Shown here: positions 21,240 to 29,395 of the stretch, piece by piece
Layout of the letters: every line of letters begins with the position of its first letter
How positions within the stretch are numbered: the first letter of the stretch is position 1
NCBI RefSeq assembly: GCF_021740465.1
Contig: NZ_JAIOZR010000003.1
Span: 62,001-126,000 of the forward strand
Source of the DNA: Chlorobium sp.
GTDB taxonomy: Bacteria; Bacteroidota; Chlorobiia; Chlorobiales; Chlorobiaceae
DNA: 64,000 nucleotides
Direction: 5' to 3'
The notes under the pieces: model-generated
The model's input: only the letters and a program-made list of their open reading frames with translations
The model's database searches: none
Told to the model about the DNA's origin: nothing
Translations under genes and position numbers: made by a program

Positions 21240-22442
21240 ATGCGTATTTTAACGTTTACAGGAAAAGGCGGCGTCGGCAAGACAAGCGTTTCCGCTGCCA
21301 CGGCCGTGCGGCTCTCGGAGCTCGGTTATCGTACCCTCGTGCTTTCAACCGATCCCGCGCACAGTCTGTCGGACTCCTTCAACCTGCCGCTCGGTTCCGA
21401 ACCCACAAAAATAAAGGAAAATCTGCATGCCATCGAGGTCAATCCCTATGTTGACCTGAAGCAGAACTGGCATGCCGTGCAGAAATTCTATACCGGCATA
21501 TTCAAGGCCCAGGGCGTTTCAGGCGTCGTGGCCGACGAAATGACCATTCTTCCCGGTATGGAGGAGCTTTTTTCGCTCCTGCGCATAAAGCGCTATAACG
21601 CAAGCGGACTTTACGACGTCCTGGTCCTCGATACTGCGCCGACAGGCGAGACCCTGCGGCTTCTCTCCCTTCCCGACACGCTGGCATGGGGCATGAAAGC
21701 CGTCAAGAATGTCACCAAATACATTGTCCGGCCGCTCAGCAAGCCACTATCGAAGATGTCCGATAAAATCGCGAGTTACATACCTTCCGAAGATGCGCTC
21801 GATTCCGTCGATCAGGTTTTCGACGAACTCGAGGACATTCGCGAAATCCTGACCAACAACCAGAAATCGACGGTACGCCTGGTGATGAACGCCGAAAAAA
21901 TGTCCATCAAGGAGACCATGCGGGCTCTTACCTATCTGAACCTCTACGGTTTCAAGGTCGATATGGTGCTGGTCAACCGCTTGCTCGATACCGAAGAGGA
22001 CAGCGGATACCTGGAAAAATGGAAAACCATCCAGCAGAAATATCTCGGTGAAATCGTGGATGGTTTTTCGCCGCTTCCGGTCAAGAAACTCAGAATGTAC
22101 GAGCAGGAGATCGTGGGGCTGAAGGCGCTCGAACAGTTCGCAAGGGACATGTACGGCGACAGCGACCCTTCTGCCATGATGTATGACGAACCGCCCATCA
22201 AGTTCGTCCGCACCGGCGATATCTATGAGGTACAGTTGAAGCTCATGTTCGCCAACCCTGTAGATATCGATGTCTGGGTGACCGGCGATGAGCTGTATGT
22301 GCATATCGAAAACCAGCGAAAGATCATCACGCTTCCCATCAGTCTTACCGGGCTCGAACCTGGAGACGCCTACTTCAACAACAAGTGGCTGCACATTCCC
22401 TTCGACCTGAACAACCACAAGCAGAACGGAAGCCGACGGTAG
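21240..22442 (+). CDS. ArsA/Get3-family ATPase with C-terminal Hsp20-like domain
   Basis: The 400-residue cytosolic ATPase starts with the deviant Walker A loop GKGGVGKT (residues 8-15). It continues with the P-loop neighbour LVLSTDPAHSLSDSF (switch I region) and VLDTAPTGETLRLLSLP (switch II). This is the ArsA/Get3 SIMIBI fold. The last 70 residues (VQLKLMFANPVDIDVWVTGDELYVHIENQRK) match the alpha-crystallin-like domain of the bacterial and plastid Get3d group. Metal-coordinating cysteines of true arsenite pumps are not evident, and no arsenite genes are nearby, so arsenic transport is unlikely. Green sulfur bacteria and cyanobacteria commonly carry such proteins; a role in tail-anchored protein or cofactor handling is suspected but unproven. 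Confidence 0.88.
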   Translation: MRILTFTGKGGVGKTSVSAATAVRLSELGYRTLVLSTDPAHSLSDSFNLPLGSEPTKIKENLHAIEVNPYVDLKQNWHAVQKFYTGIFKAQGVSGVVADEMTILPGMEELFSLLRIKRYNASGLYDVLVLDTAPTGETLRLLSLPDTLAWGMKAVKNVTKYIVRPLSKPLSKMSDKIASYIPSEDALDSVDQVFDELEDIREILTNNQKSTVRLVMNAEKMSIKETMRALTYLNLYGFKVDMVLVNRLLDTEEDSGYLEKWKTIQQKYLGEIVDGFSPLPVKKLRMYEQEIVGLKALEQFARDMYGDSDPSAMMYDEPPIKFVRTGDIYEVQLKLMFANPVDIDVWVTGDELYVHIENQRKIITLPISLTGLEPGDAYFNNKWLHIPFDLNNHKQNGSRR

Positions 22443-22524
22443 CCGCTTTGCTGCCGGATCGCCTTCATCCCGACATACCATGCGGATGGTTGCGGCGATA
22501 CCCGATGTTTCACCCTTGTTCCGA

Positions 22525-22554
22525 AACGGCCGCTTTGCCCGGCCGTTTTTTTTT
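22525..22554 (+). terminator. Intrinsic terminator of the ArsA-like gene
   Basis: AACGGCCG and CGGCCGTT form an 8-bp perfect stem with a 7-nt loop and run into nine T. It lies 83 nt after the stop. Confidence 0.88.
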
Positions 22555-22709
22555 CGTGATGAAAAAGGACCTTCCGCCCGTTCGTCCGGGCAATCCGATC
22601 GAACGGCGGCGCATCGCGAACATCCCTTCTGTCCGGGGAGTGTCCTGTGCACGGCAGGGAAGAGACCGCCACTCTTTGGGCCGGTGCTGCCGAGCCGCAC
22701 CGGCTTTTT
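22555..22709 (+). ncRNA. Candidate small RNA ending at a second terminator
   Basis: The stretch between two plus-strand terminators has no credible protein gene but ends in its own T-run terminator. That implies a transcript starting inside it or reading through the first terminator. It can fold: CCGTTCG (from about 22578) pairs with CGAACGG, CCTG pairs with CAGG around 22645, and the 3' end is an 8-bp stem. I do not recognise it as tmRNA, RNase P, SRP or 6S RNA; the SRP tetraloop region and the RNase P core motif are absent. The promoter is not identifiable. Confidence 0.35.
22680..22709 (+). terminator. Second intrinsic terminator before the Prc gene
   Basis: GCCGGTGC and GCACCGGC form an 8-bp perfect stem with a 9-nt loop followed by TTTTT. 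It stands 155 nt after the previous terminator. Confidence 0.82.
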
Positions 22710-22983
22710 GATACAAACGGGCCAAGTGTTAGATTGATGTAATTCGCGAACAGAACGCAGTTCCGATTTCCCTGTCTTCCTTCAGGGCGCCGATACATGA
22801 ACGGGTGTGTTCCGGTACGACCGGCTTGAATGATGGTCTCGATAAATCTCACCGGAAAAAAAGTTCGGAGCGCAAGTTTCTATCGCAAAGCGGCGTCAAA
22901 AAATAAACACGGGGTTTTGCATTTCCGGCGGTATGCCGTCATGCAACAAGGTCGCTATTCCGATAAATCCTCTCCTTATCACC

Positions 22984-25038
22984 ATGCTCGGAAAAAGTCT
23001 GTTCTGCATCATGCTTGTATTTGCTCTGGTTATACCTGCAGCCGCCATAACCACCGCAAAATCAACTCCGTCTCGATCCGGGGTGTCGCCACTCGTTCCG
23101 ACGGCCGCCCAGGAGGAGGCCGGAATGTATATCAGACAATTTCTTCTCGATCGGCACTACAGAAAGGTATCACCGAAAGATTCCCTCTCCATGGAGATTT
23201 TCAACCGCTATATCGGCATTCTCGATGGCAGCCGAAGCTATTTCCTGGCCAGGGAAGTAGACAGTCTGAGGCAGGTCTACGGGAACCGGTTTGATGATGA
23301 ACTTCTCTCCGGCAAGGCAGACGCCGGATTCGCCATCTACAACTTCTTCATTAAACGCGCAAGGGAGAAAGTGCGGTATATGAAGGCAGCGGCCGGTACG
23401 GCAACATTCAACTTTTCGGTTCCCGATACCCTCGATCTCGACCGCAAGAACGATCCCTGGCCGGAAAACCGCAAGGAGTTGACCGGCTTGTGGAACAGAG
23501 AGCTGAAGTACCAGTGGCTCGATTTGAAATCGTCCAGCGAACCACCCAAAGGCATACGAACCGAGCTTGCGAAAAACCTGGCCGGCAGACTCAATCTCCT
23601 GAACCGTCTGAACTCCGATGATGCATTTCACGCATATGTTACAGCCGTAACAACGTCGTTCGATCCGCATACCAGCTATTTCTCGCCGGATGAGTTCGAG
23701 AATTTTCAGATCGACCTGAGTCGTTCACTGGAGGGCATAGGCGCCCGGCTGCAGATTGAAAACGACTATATCGTCGTCAACGAGGTGATTCCCGGAGGAC
23801 CTGCTTTTAAAAGCAGGCTTCTGAAAAAAGGAGACAGGATCATCGGCGTAGGACAGGGTCGGGCATCGAAAATAGTCGATATAACCGGCTGGAGGATCAA
23901 CGATGCCGTGGGACTAATCCGCGGAAAGAAAGGCTCCCTCGTGCGTCTGAAGCTGCTGCCGGCAAGCCAGGCGGGCAGGGGGCCAGCAAAAATGATTCAG
24001 CTTGTCCGCGACAGGATCAATCTTGAAGAGGAGGCTGCCGGTAAACAGATTGTCCGGATCAACGGACGGAAAATCGGCATTATCACCATACCTTCCTTTT
24101 ATCTCGATTTCGATGCTCGCAAAAGGAATGACGGCAATTTCAACAGCACAAGCCGCGATGTCCAGAAAATTCTCGGTGAACTCAATGCGGAAGGTGTCGA
24201 TGGTGTCATCCTCGATCTGCGCGATAACGGAGGCGGTTCGCTCGAAGAAGCCGTGAACGTTACCGGTCTGTTCATTCCCCAGGGACCTGTGGTGCAGATC
24301 CGGAGCCAGTCGGGCGGGACATCGGTTCTGGGTGATAAAGACGCCAGGGTGCAGTACGACGGCCCTCTTGCGGTACTTGTAAACCGTTACAGCGCATCGG
24401 CTTCCGAAATCGTGGCTGCCGCAATCCAGGATTACGGCAGGGGTGTGATTATTGGAGAAAGAACGTTCGGCAAAGGCACGGTGCAGAGCCTCATCGATCT
24501 TTCTGAATCCCTCTCTCCGGGTACGGGGGGAGCGGGACTGGGTCAGATAAAATTGACGATGGCGAATTTTTACCGTATTTCAGGTGGGAGCACGCAGCAC
24601 AAGGGGGTCGAACCGGATATTTTCATGCCGTCGATGATCGACACCGCCACAATCGGAGAGGACACCTATTCCAGCAGTCTTCCGTGGACCACCATTCAGC
24701 CTTCGCTCTACCAGGCAACAGGCCAGATAACTCCGGCAACGATAGAGCTGCTGAAGCAGAAAGAGAATGTGCGTTCAACCTCGAATCAGCATTACCAGGC
24801 CTATCTGCGCGATCTTGCCACCCTCGACCGGATCCGGAAGAAAAAGGGGATCGTGCTTCAGGATGCGGCATTCAAATCCGAAGCGGAAGTCATAAAACAG
24901 ATAGAAAAAAAGTGGGGAACCGACCGGGAGGCAGCGAAAAGTACCAAAAACGATGTGCTGCTCAACGAATCGGCTTCGGTTCTGGTCGATCTCGGAGAGC
25001 ATGGGACAACCATTCCGGGCCGATCCGCAATGAGGTGA
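22984..25038 (+). CDS. prc: Carboxy-terminal processing protease (Prc/Tsp, peptidase S41A), copy 1
   Basis: The 684-residue periplasmic protease begins with a signal peptide (MLGKSLFCIMLVFALVIPAAA). Order of domains: N-terminal tail-specific protease helical domain (about 35-210), PDZ (about 235-330, with IGARLQIENDYIVVNEVIPGG), and the S41 protease core. The serine nucleophile is in NRYSASASEIVAAA and the lysine base in GERTFGKGTVQSL, about 25 residues later. The C-terminal helical extension is also present. The family trims C-termini of periplasmic proteins and lipoproteins. I chose the ATG at 22984 because it starts the signal peptide; 17 in-frame codons upstream do not add any domain. A close paralogue of 696 codons lies at 59970-62060 on the opposite strand. 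Confidence 0.93.
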   Translation: MLGKSLFCIMLVFALVIPAAAITTAKSTPSRSGVSPLVPTAAQEEAGMYIRQFLLDRHYRKVSPKDSLSMEIFNRYIGILDGSRSYFLAREVDSLRQVYGNRFDDELLSGKADAGFAIYNFFIKRAREKVRYMKAAAGTATFNFSVPDTLDLDRKNDPWPENRKELTGLWNRELKYQWLDLKSSSEPPKGIRTELAKNLAGRLNLLNRLNSDDAFHAYVTAVTTSFDPHTSYFSPDEFENFQIDLSRSLEGIGARLQIENDYIVVNEVIPGGPAFKSRLLKKGDRIIGVGQGRASKIVDITGWRINDAVGLIRGKKGSLVRLKLLPASQAGRGPAKMIQLVRDRINLEEEAAGKQIVRINGRKIGIITIPSFYLDFDARKRNDGNFNSTSRDVQKILGELNAEGVDGVILDLRDNGGGSLEEAVNVTGLFIPQGPVVQIRSQSGGTSVLGDKDARVQYDGPLAVLVNRYSASASEIVAAAIQDYGRGVIIGERTFGKGTVQSLIDLSESLSPGTGGAGLGQIKLTMANFYRISGGSTQHKGVEPDIFMPSMIDTATIGEDTYSSSLPWTTIQPSLYQATGQITPATIELLKQKENVRSTSNQHYQAYLRDLATLDRIRKKKGIVLQDAAFKSEAEVIKQIEKKWGTDREAAKSTKNDVLLNESASVLVDLGEHGTTIPGRSAMR

Positions 25039-25141
25039 GACCGGTTCAATTCCCGGCAGATCCGGCAAAAGATAGCTCCGGCTTTGAGTAACAGGAGGTT
25101 TTTTGTGATACTCCGGGAACAACGGGGTGAGATTTCGGGCA

Positions 25142-26071
25142 ATGACGGACTATATTTTTTTACTTGCCGGTATAGGCTGCGCCGCGTTCGGCGGAGAGTT
25201 CTTTGTCCGCGGGGCTGTGGGCACGGCATTGGCTCTCCGCATAGCTCCGGCAATCATCGGGGTTACCGTAGCGGCGTTCGCCACCTCAAGCCCGGAACTT
25301 TCCATTGCAGTAAGTTCGGGACTTGCCGGCAAATCGCAGATATCCCTCGGCGATGCGCTCGGGAGCAATATTGTAAACATAGCGCTCATTCTGGGTATCG
25401 CTCTGCTCATATCGGACATTCCTGTCGCGTCAGGTACGATACGACGTGACGTATCGGCTGCCGTTCTCGTCCCCCTGTTAACCGTGTTTTTTGTGTTCGA
25501 CGGCACGCTTTCGAGGCTCGACGGACTGCTCATGCTCTGCATGTTTATCGCATGGCTCACGGCGGCGGTACTCGAAGCAGGCCGCCAGAGGAAATCGGCC
25601 GAAAGCGGCGTCGGCCGCATGAAAGTCCTGAACCCGGCGCTTTTTGCGATCGGCGGCCTTCTGCTGCTGATACTTGCCGGGCGGCTGATCGTTTCCGGTG
25701 CAACCGGCATTGCCCGCGCTTTCGGGCTCGACGAATTCATTATCGGCGCTACCGTTGTCGCCCTGGGAACCTCCATGCCGGAACTCGCCTCCCTTGTGTT
25801 TGCCAAACTTCGGGGGCAGGATGAAATCGGTCTCGGCACGATTCTCGGCAGCAACATCTTCAATGGATTGTTCATCGTTTCCGTAGCCGCGATCCTCAGC
25901 CCGGTACGCCCCCTCTTGCATGAAGTGCTTCCCGCACTTGCTTTCGGACTTCTGTCGGTACTCATAGCGCTTCCCTGGCGTGGCAGCGGACGAATCAGAA
26001 GAGGGCAGGGCGTCTTCCTGCTGCTGCTCTATGCCCTTTATCTTGTAACGGTGTTCCTGCTGCACCCCTGA
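25142..26071 (+). CDS. Calcium/sodium antiporter (CaCA family, YrbG-like)
   Basis: This inner-membrane cation exchanger of 309 residues has the two inverted alpha-repeats of the CaCA family. The first repeat shows VTVAAFATSSPELSIAVSSG followed by LGDALGSNIVNIALILG; the second shows GATVVALGTSMPELASLVFA followed by LGTILGSNIFNGLFIVS. The glutamates in SPEL and MPEL are the ion-binding residues. About ten helices are expected. The ATG at 25142 (MTDYIFLLAGIGCAAFGGEFF) is preferred over an in-frame GTG at 25127. It follows the Prc gene by about 100 nt on the same strand, but a functional link is not evident. Confidence 0.93.
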   Translation: MTDYIFLLAGIGCAAFGGEFFVRGAVGTALALRIAPAIIGVTVAAFATSSPELSIAVSSGLAGKSQISLGDALGSNIVNIALILGIALLISDIPVASGTIRRDVSAAVLVPLLTVFFVFDGTLSRLDGLLMLCMFIAWLTAAVLEAGRQRKSAESGVGRMKVLNPALFAIGGLLLLILAGRLIVSGATGIARAFGLDEFIIGATVVALGTSMPELASLVFAKLRGQDEIGLGTILGSNIFNGLFIVSVAAILSPVRPLLHEVLPALAFGLLSVLIALPWRGSGRIRRGQGVFLLLLYALYLVTVFLLHP

Positions 26072-26082
26072 AGGGGCTGCAT

Positions 26083-26104
26083 AAGCCGAGCGGTCCGGCT
26101 TTTC
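26083..26104 (+). terminator. Weak terminator after the antiporter gene
   Basis: AAGCCG and CGGCTT form a 6-bp stem with a 7-nt loop and end in four T. A smaller CCCCT/AGGGG stem covers the stop codon just before it. Tentative. Confidence 0.45.
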
Positions 26105-26229
26105 GCGCATGGAGAGGGAAAGGTGAGGCGCAAGGATTGAGGTTCTTTTGCAGGGCTTTCGTATCTTGTTTTTAATGCTGAAGCCTCGCTGCATTTTTTC
26201 AAACCCATGAAAAAAAGGAGGGCCTGCCC

Positions 26230-27228
26230 GTGGACGCCATCATTTCCTCCATCATTCCGGTTCTCGATTCCGTTCGCTCCACACTGATGAACCACAAAAA
26301 CGTGGTTGCCACCGGCGTTGGGTACAAGGTAACCGAGGGCCGAAAAACCGGGCAGCTGAGCATCATCTGTTCGGTCGAACGGAAGGTGCCCCTGTCGAGC
26401 CTGTCGAGCAGCGAGATCCTGCCGAAAGCCGTGGACGGCATTCCCACCGACGTCGTTCCTACCGGAAGGATACGGGTGTTTCAGCCTCCTACCGGCCGGT
26501 TCCGTCCCGCACCGGGAGGGGTAAGCGTCGGCCATTTCGAAATCACGGCCGGAACCCTGGGGTGTCTGGTCAGAAAAAACGGGGAGCTGTACATGCTCTC
26601 CAACAACCATGTGCTGGCAAACAGCAACGACGCGTCGGTCGGCGACCCTATCCTTCAGCCGGGGCCCTACGACGGCGGGAAAAACCCCGAGGACCTGATA
26701 GCCGAACTGAGCGAATTCGTGACGATCAACTATACCGACTCACAGAGCCAGTGCCCGATAGCCAACGGGGTCGCCGACGTGTGCAATGCCCTGGCGGCGC
26801 TCTCAGGCAGCAGCAGCCGGCTGCAGGCGGTTACGGTTCAGGCGGCTCATAACCTTGTCGATGCGGCGATTGCACGCATCCTGAAGCCCGAGGATGTAAA
26901 GGAGGAGATTCTCGGCATCGGCTCCGTTACCGGAACCGCCGAGGGAAAGCTCGGCATGGCGGTCAGAAAAAGCGGGCGCACCACCGGTTTGACCACGGGA
27001 GAGATCCAGCAGATCGATGTTACCGTCAATGTCACCTATGGCGGCGGAAGGGTGGCGCAGTTCCGCGACCAGCTTCTGGCCGGCGCCATGAGCCAGGGCG
27101 GCGACAGCGGTTCGACCGTGCTCGATAACGACCGGAAAATCGTGGGGCTGCTCTTTGCCGGAAGCGACCAGACCACCATCATCAACAGGATTCAGAACGT
27201 ATTCAGCCTGCTGGGAGTCACCTTGTGA
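26230..27228 (+). CDS. Trypsin-like serine protease (Nal1-like), no signal peptide
   Basis: The 332-residue protein has the chymotrypsin-fold triad in order: His127 in LSNNHVLANS, Asp211 in NLVDAAIAR, and Ser293 in QGGDSGSTVLD. The N-terminal 80 residues form a separate domain, with NVVATGVGYKV and IPTDVVPTGRI, of the kind that precedes the protease domain in Nal1-like proteins. Translation begins at GTG 26230, preceded by AGGAGG at 8 nt, an unusually strong ribosome binding site for this window. An out-of-frame ATG at 26207 is rejected. No signal peptide is visible, so cytosolic action is likely, although the overlapping downstream gene encodes a lipoprotein. The last four bases overlap that gene as GTGA, which implies translational coupling. 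Confidence 0.82.
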   Translation: MDAIISSIIPVLDSVRSTLMNHKNVVATGVGYKVTEGRKTGQLSIICSVERKVPLSSLSSSEILPKAVDGIPTDVVPTGRIRVFQPPTGRFRPAPGGVSVGHFEITAGTLGCLVRKNGELYMLSNNHVLANSNDASVGDPILQPGPYDGGKNPEDLIAELSEFVTINYTDSQSQCPIANGVADVCNALAALSGSSSRLQAVTVQAAHNLVDAAIARILKPEDVKEEILGIGSVTGTAEGKLGMAVRKSGRTTGLTTGEIQQIDVTVNVTYGGGRVAQFRDQLLAGAMSQGGDSGSTVLDNDRKIVGLLFAGSDQTTIINRIQNVFSLLGVTL

Positions 27229-27512
27229 GGGTTTGGGCCCTGCTGGCGCTCCTGGTGGCGCTTCCCGGATTGCAATGCTGTGGAAACGAGACGCACATGA
27301 AATCGATTCAGGAGATAAAACGCACCCACGAAACCCGGCTGCTTGCGCTGCCGGACGTGGTGTCGGTCGGCATCGGCATGAACGCCGACGGAGCCGAGGC
27401 CATTATCGTCGGACTCGCCGCCCCCAACCCGGAGACCCGGGCCCTTATTCCCGAGAAGCTCGAAGAGTACCCGGTTATCGTGCGGATAACCGGAGCGCCG
27501 AAGGCGCAATAG
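27225..27512 (+). CDS. Small lipoprotein resembling the protease N-terminal domain
   Basis: This 95-residue protein starts at GTG, overlapping the protease stop by four bases. It has a lipoprotein signal (MRVWALLALLVALPGLQC) with a lipobox-type LxxC at residue 18. The mature part contains LPDVVSVGIGMNADG and ends with YPVIVRITGAP. These align by eye with the NVVATGVGYK to IPTDVVPTGRI segment of the upstream protease's N-terminal domain. It therefore looks like a free-standing, membrane-anchored copy of that domain. A regulatory role for the protease, such as inhibitor or anchor, is inference from coupling and similarity. No database family comes to mind for it alone. Confidence 0.7.
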   Translation: MRVWALLALLVALPGLQCCGNETHMKSIQEIKRTHETRLLALPDVVSVGIGMNADGAEAIIVGLAAPNPETRALIPEKLEEYPVIVRITGAPKAQ

Positions 27513-27600
27513 GCAGACAGCTTAGGGCATCCCTCCTGTTTCGATGCCGAATCTCCTTATTAATAATCGGACAGAAAACGGTTTGGGTTGCCGTATCTGA

Positions 27601-29280
27601 ATGGAAAAGCGGCGGAAAAAAGGTTCCAAACTACTGGTTTTCATGGGAAACAGCTTACCGGCAAAAAAAGTTAAAGTCGCGACCTGGAGCGCGCTCGAAG
27701 AGAAAAAGCCGGTTTACGCCCAGGTGCTGAACGTTGATCTCGTCGTCGTCCGTTACGGAGAGAGCGTTTCGGTGCTCTACGGAAGGTGCCAGCATCGCGG
27801 AGCCCTGATGGCCGACGGCCATATCGACGCAAGGAACCTGGTCTGCGGCGTACACGGCTGGGACTACCGGTTCAATACCGGCATAAGCGAATACAACAAC
27901 GACGAAAAGCTCGAACGCTTCGCGGCATGGATCGACAAGGCGGACAACGCCGTCTATGTGGATGAAAACGAGGTCGCGAGATGGGCCGACCGCCACCCGC
28001 AGCCCCTGAACCGCCACGCCTACGCCGACACGAAAGAGACTCCGGAAGAGCCCTTCAACAGGTACATCCGCAAGCTTGCCGCCACACCGCCGCATGCGTT
28101 TCAGGCTCATGGCAATGTTTCGGCGATGGGAGTGCCGCTCGTCGATCTTCCGCGGTGGAACGATATCCAGATGCTCACGGCACAACTCTCAAGACCGCCT
28201 CTTTTCGAGAATGAACCGGTGGACACCTCGGTCGTTATCGGGCCGAACGCACTCATCCCCCTCAGGCTCTCCATGCCGATATTCGTCACCGACATGAGTT
28301 TCGGGGCCTTGTCGCGCGAAGCGAAAATCGCGCTGGCAAAAGGCGCCGAGATGGCCGGAACCGGTATCGCTTCGGGCGAAGGCGGCATGCTGGAGGATGA
28401 GCGGCGAGAGAACTCCCGTTATTTCTATGAACTTGCACCCGCAAAATTCGGCTGGAACATCGATAAGGTCAAACGCTGCCAGGCATTCCATTTCAAGGCC
28501 GGCCAAGCCGCAAAAACAGGAATCGGCGGTATTCTGCCCGGTGCGAAGGTGAGCCCGGAGATCGCCGAAACGCGCGGACTTCGCCCTTTCGAGGAAGCGG
28601 TTTCACCCTCCCGTTTTCCCGATCTCTCCACCCCTGAGGATTTCAGGGATTTCTCCGAAGGGATACGCGAAGCGACCGGCGGCATTCCGATCGGGTTCAA
28701 AATGTCCGCACAGCATATCGAACGCGATATCGACTTCGCGCTCGACGCCGGCGTGGACTACATCATTCTCGACGGACGGGGCGGCGGCACGGGCGCATCG
28801 CCCGATCTCGTGAAATACCACACCGGCGTACCCAGCATTCCAGCCCTTGCCCGAGCCCGCGCGCATCTCGACCGGTGCGGAGCCAGGGGCGTTTCGCTCG
28901 TCATCACCGGCGGCCTGCGCACGGAAACCGACTACCTCAAGGCCCTCGCGCTCGGTGCGGACGCCGTGGCCATCGGCAATGCCGCGATTCAGGCAATCGG
29001 CTGCCTCTCCATGCGAGCGTGCGGCAACAACCACTGCCCGGTGGGCATCGCCACGCAGGATCCCGTTCTCAGGGAGCGGGTGGTTATAGGGACTGCTGCC
29101 GAAAGGCTCCGCAATTACCTGCTGAACACCACGGCCCTGATGCAGGTCATGGCCCGTGCGTGCGGCTACCGGAGGCTCGGCGATTTCAGCAGGGACGATC
29201 TGGTAACCTGCAGTACGGATATGGCCTCGCTTGCCGGCATAGCCCATGCCGGCGGATTTCCTGACGCAGCGAAATCATGA
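27601..29280 (+). CDS. Rieske-type [2Fe-2S] / glutamate synthase-like FMN fusion protein
   Basis: The 559-residue protein joins an N-terminal Rieske domain to a GltS-like FMN-binding TIM barrel. The Rieske ligands are in CQHRGALMADG and, 17 residues on, CGVHGWDYRFNTG (about residues 63-95). From about residue 200 the barrel shows the glutamate-synthase pattern: PIFVTDMSFGALS, GEGGMLEDERR, FHFKAGQAAKTGIGG, DGRGGGTGASPDLV, ALGADAVAIGNAAIQAIGC, and CGNNHCPVGIATQDP. The usual GltS amidotransferase domain is missing. The Rieske domain probably feeds electrons to the FMN. Whether it makes glutamate from a different ammonia donor or reduces another substrate cannot be read. Two starts are possible, 27601 and 27643 (MGNSLPAKK); neither has a clear ribosome binding site. 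Confidence 0.82.
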   Translation: MEKRRKKGSKLLVFMGNSLPAKKVKVATWSALEEKKPVYAQVLNVDLVVVRYGESVSVLYGRCQHRGALMADGHIDARNLVCGVHGWDYRFNTGISEYNNDEKLERFAAWIDKADNAVYVDENEVARWADRHPQPLNRHAYADTKETPEEPFNRYIRKLAATPPHAFQAHGNVSAMGVPLVDLPRWNDIQMLTAQLSRPPLFENEPVDTSVVIGPNALIPLRLSMPIFVTDMSFGALSREAKIALAKGAEMAGTGIASGEGGMLEDERRENSRYFYELAPAKFGWNIDKVKRCQAFHFKAGQAAKTGIGGILPGAKVSPEIAETRGLRPFEEAVSPSRFPDLSTPEDFRDFSEGIREATGGIPIGFKMSAQHIERDIDFALDAGVDYIILDGRGGGTGASPDLVKYHTGVPSIPALARARAHLDRCGARGVSLVITGGLRTETDYLKALALGADAVAIGNAAIQAIGCLSMRACGNNHCPVGIATQDPVLRERVVIGTAAERLRNYLLNTTALMQVMARACGYRRLGDFSRDDLVTCSTDMASLAGIAHAGGFPDAAKS

Positions 29281-29395
29281 TCGGAGCCTGAAACAGCACC
29301 TTCAGGTTATCCTCAAAAACCTGTATCACAGGTGTCCTGTTATTTGTAACAGCGTAGTATGTTTGTATCAGGCACATAAAAAGGGTGACCGGGAT

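Noticed and set aside
21240-22442. Arsenite pump ArsA
   Set aside because: There are no ArsB, ArsD or ArsR neighbours, and the C-terminal Hsp20-like domain points to the Get3d group.
22370-22852. Minus-strand frame (160 codons) across two terminators
   Set aside because: It spans both terminator stems and ends within the ArsA-like gene. The translation shows no family pattern, and the region fits non-coding DNA.
27524-27533. GGGCATCCCT resembling the end of the MITE-like element
   Set aside because: Only ten bases match one terminal repeat and there is no partner end, so it is probably chance.
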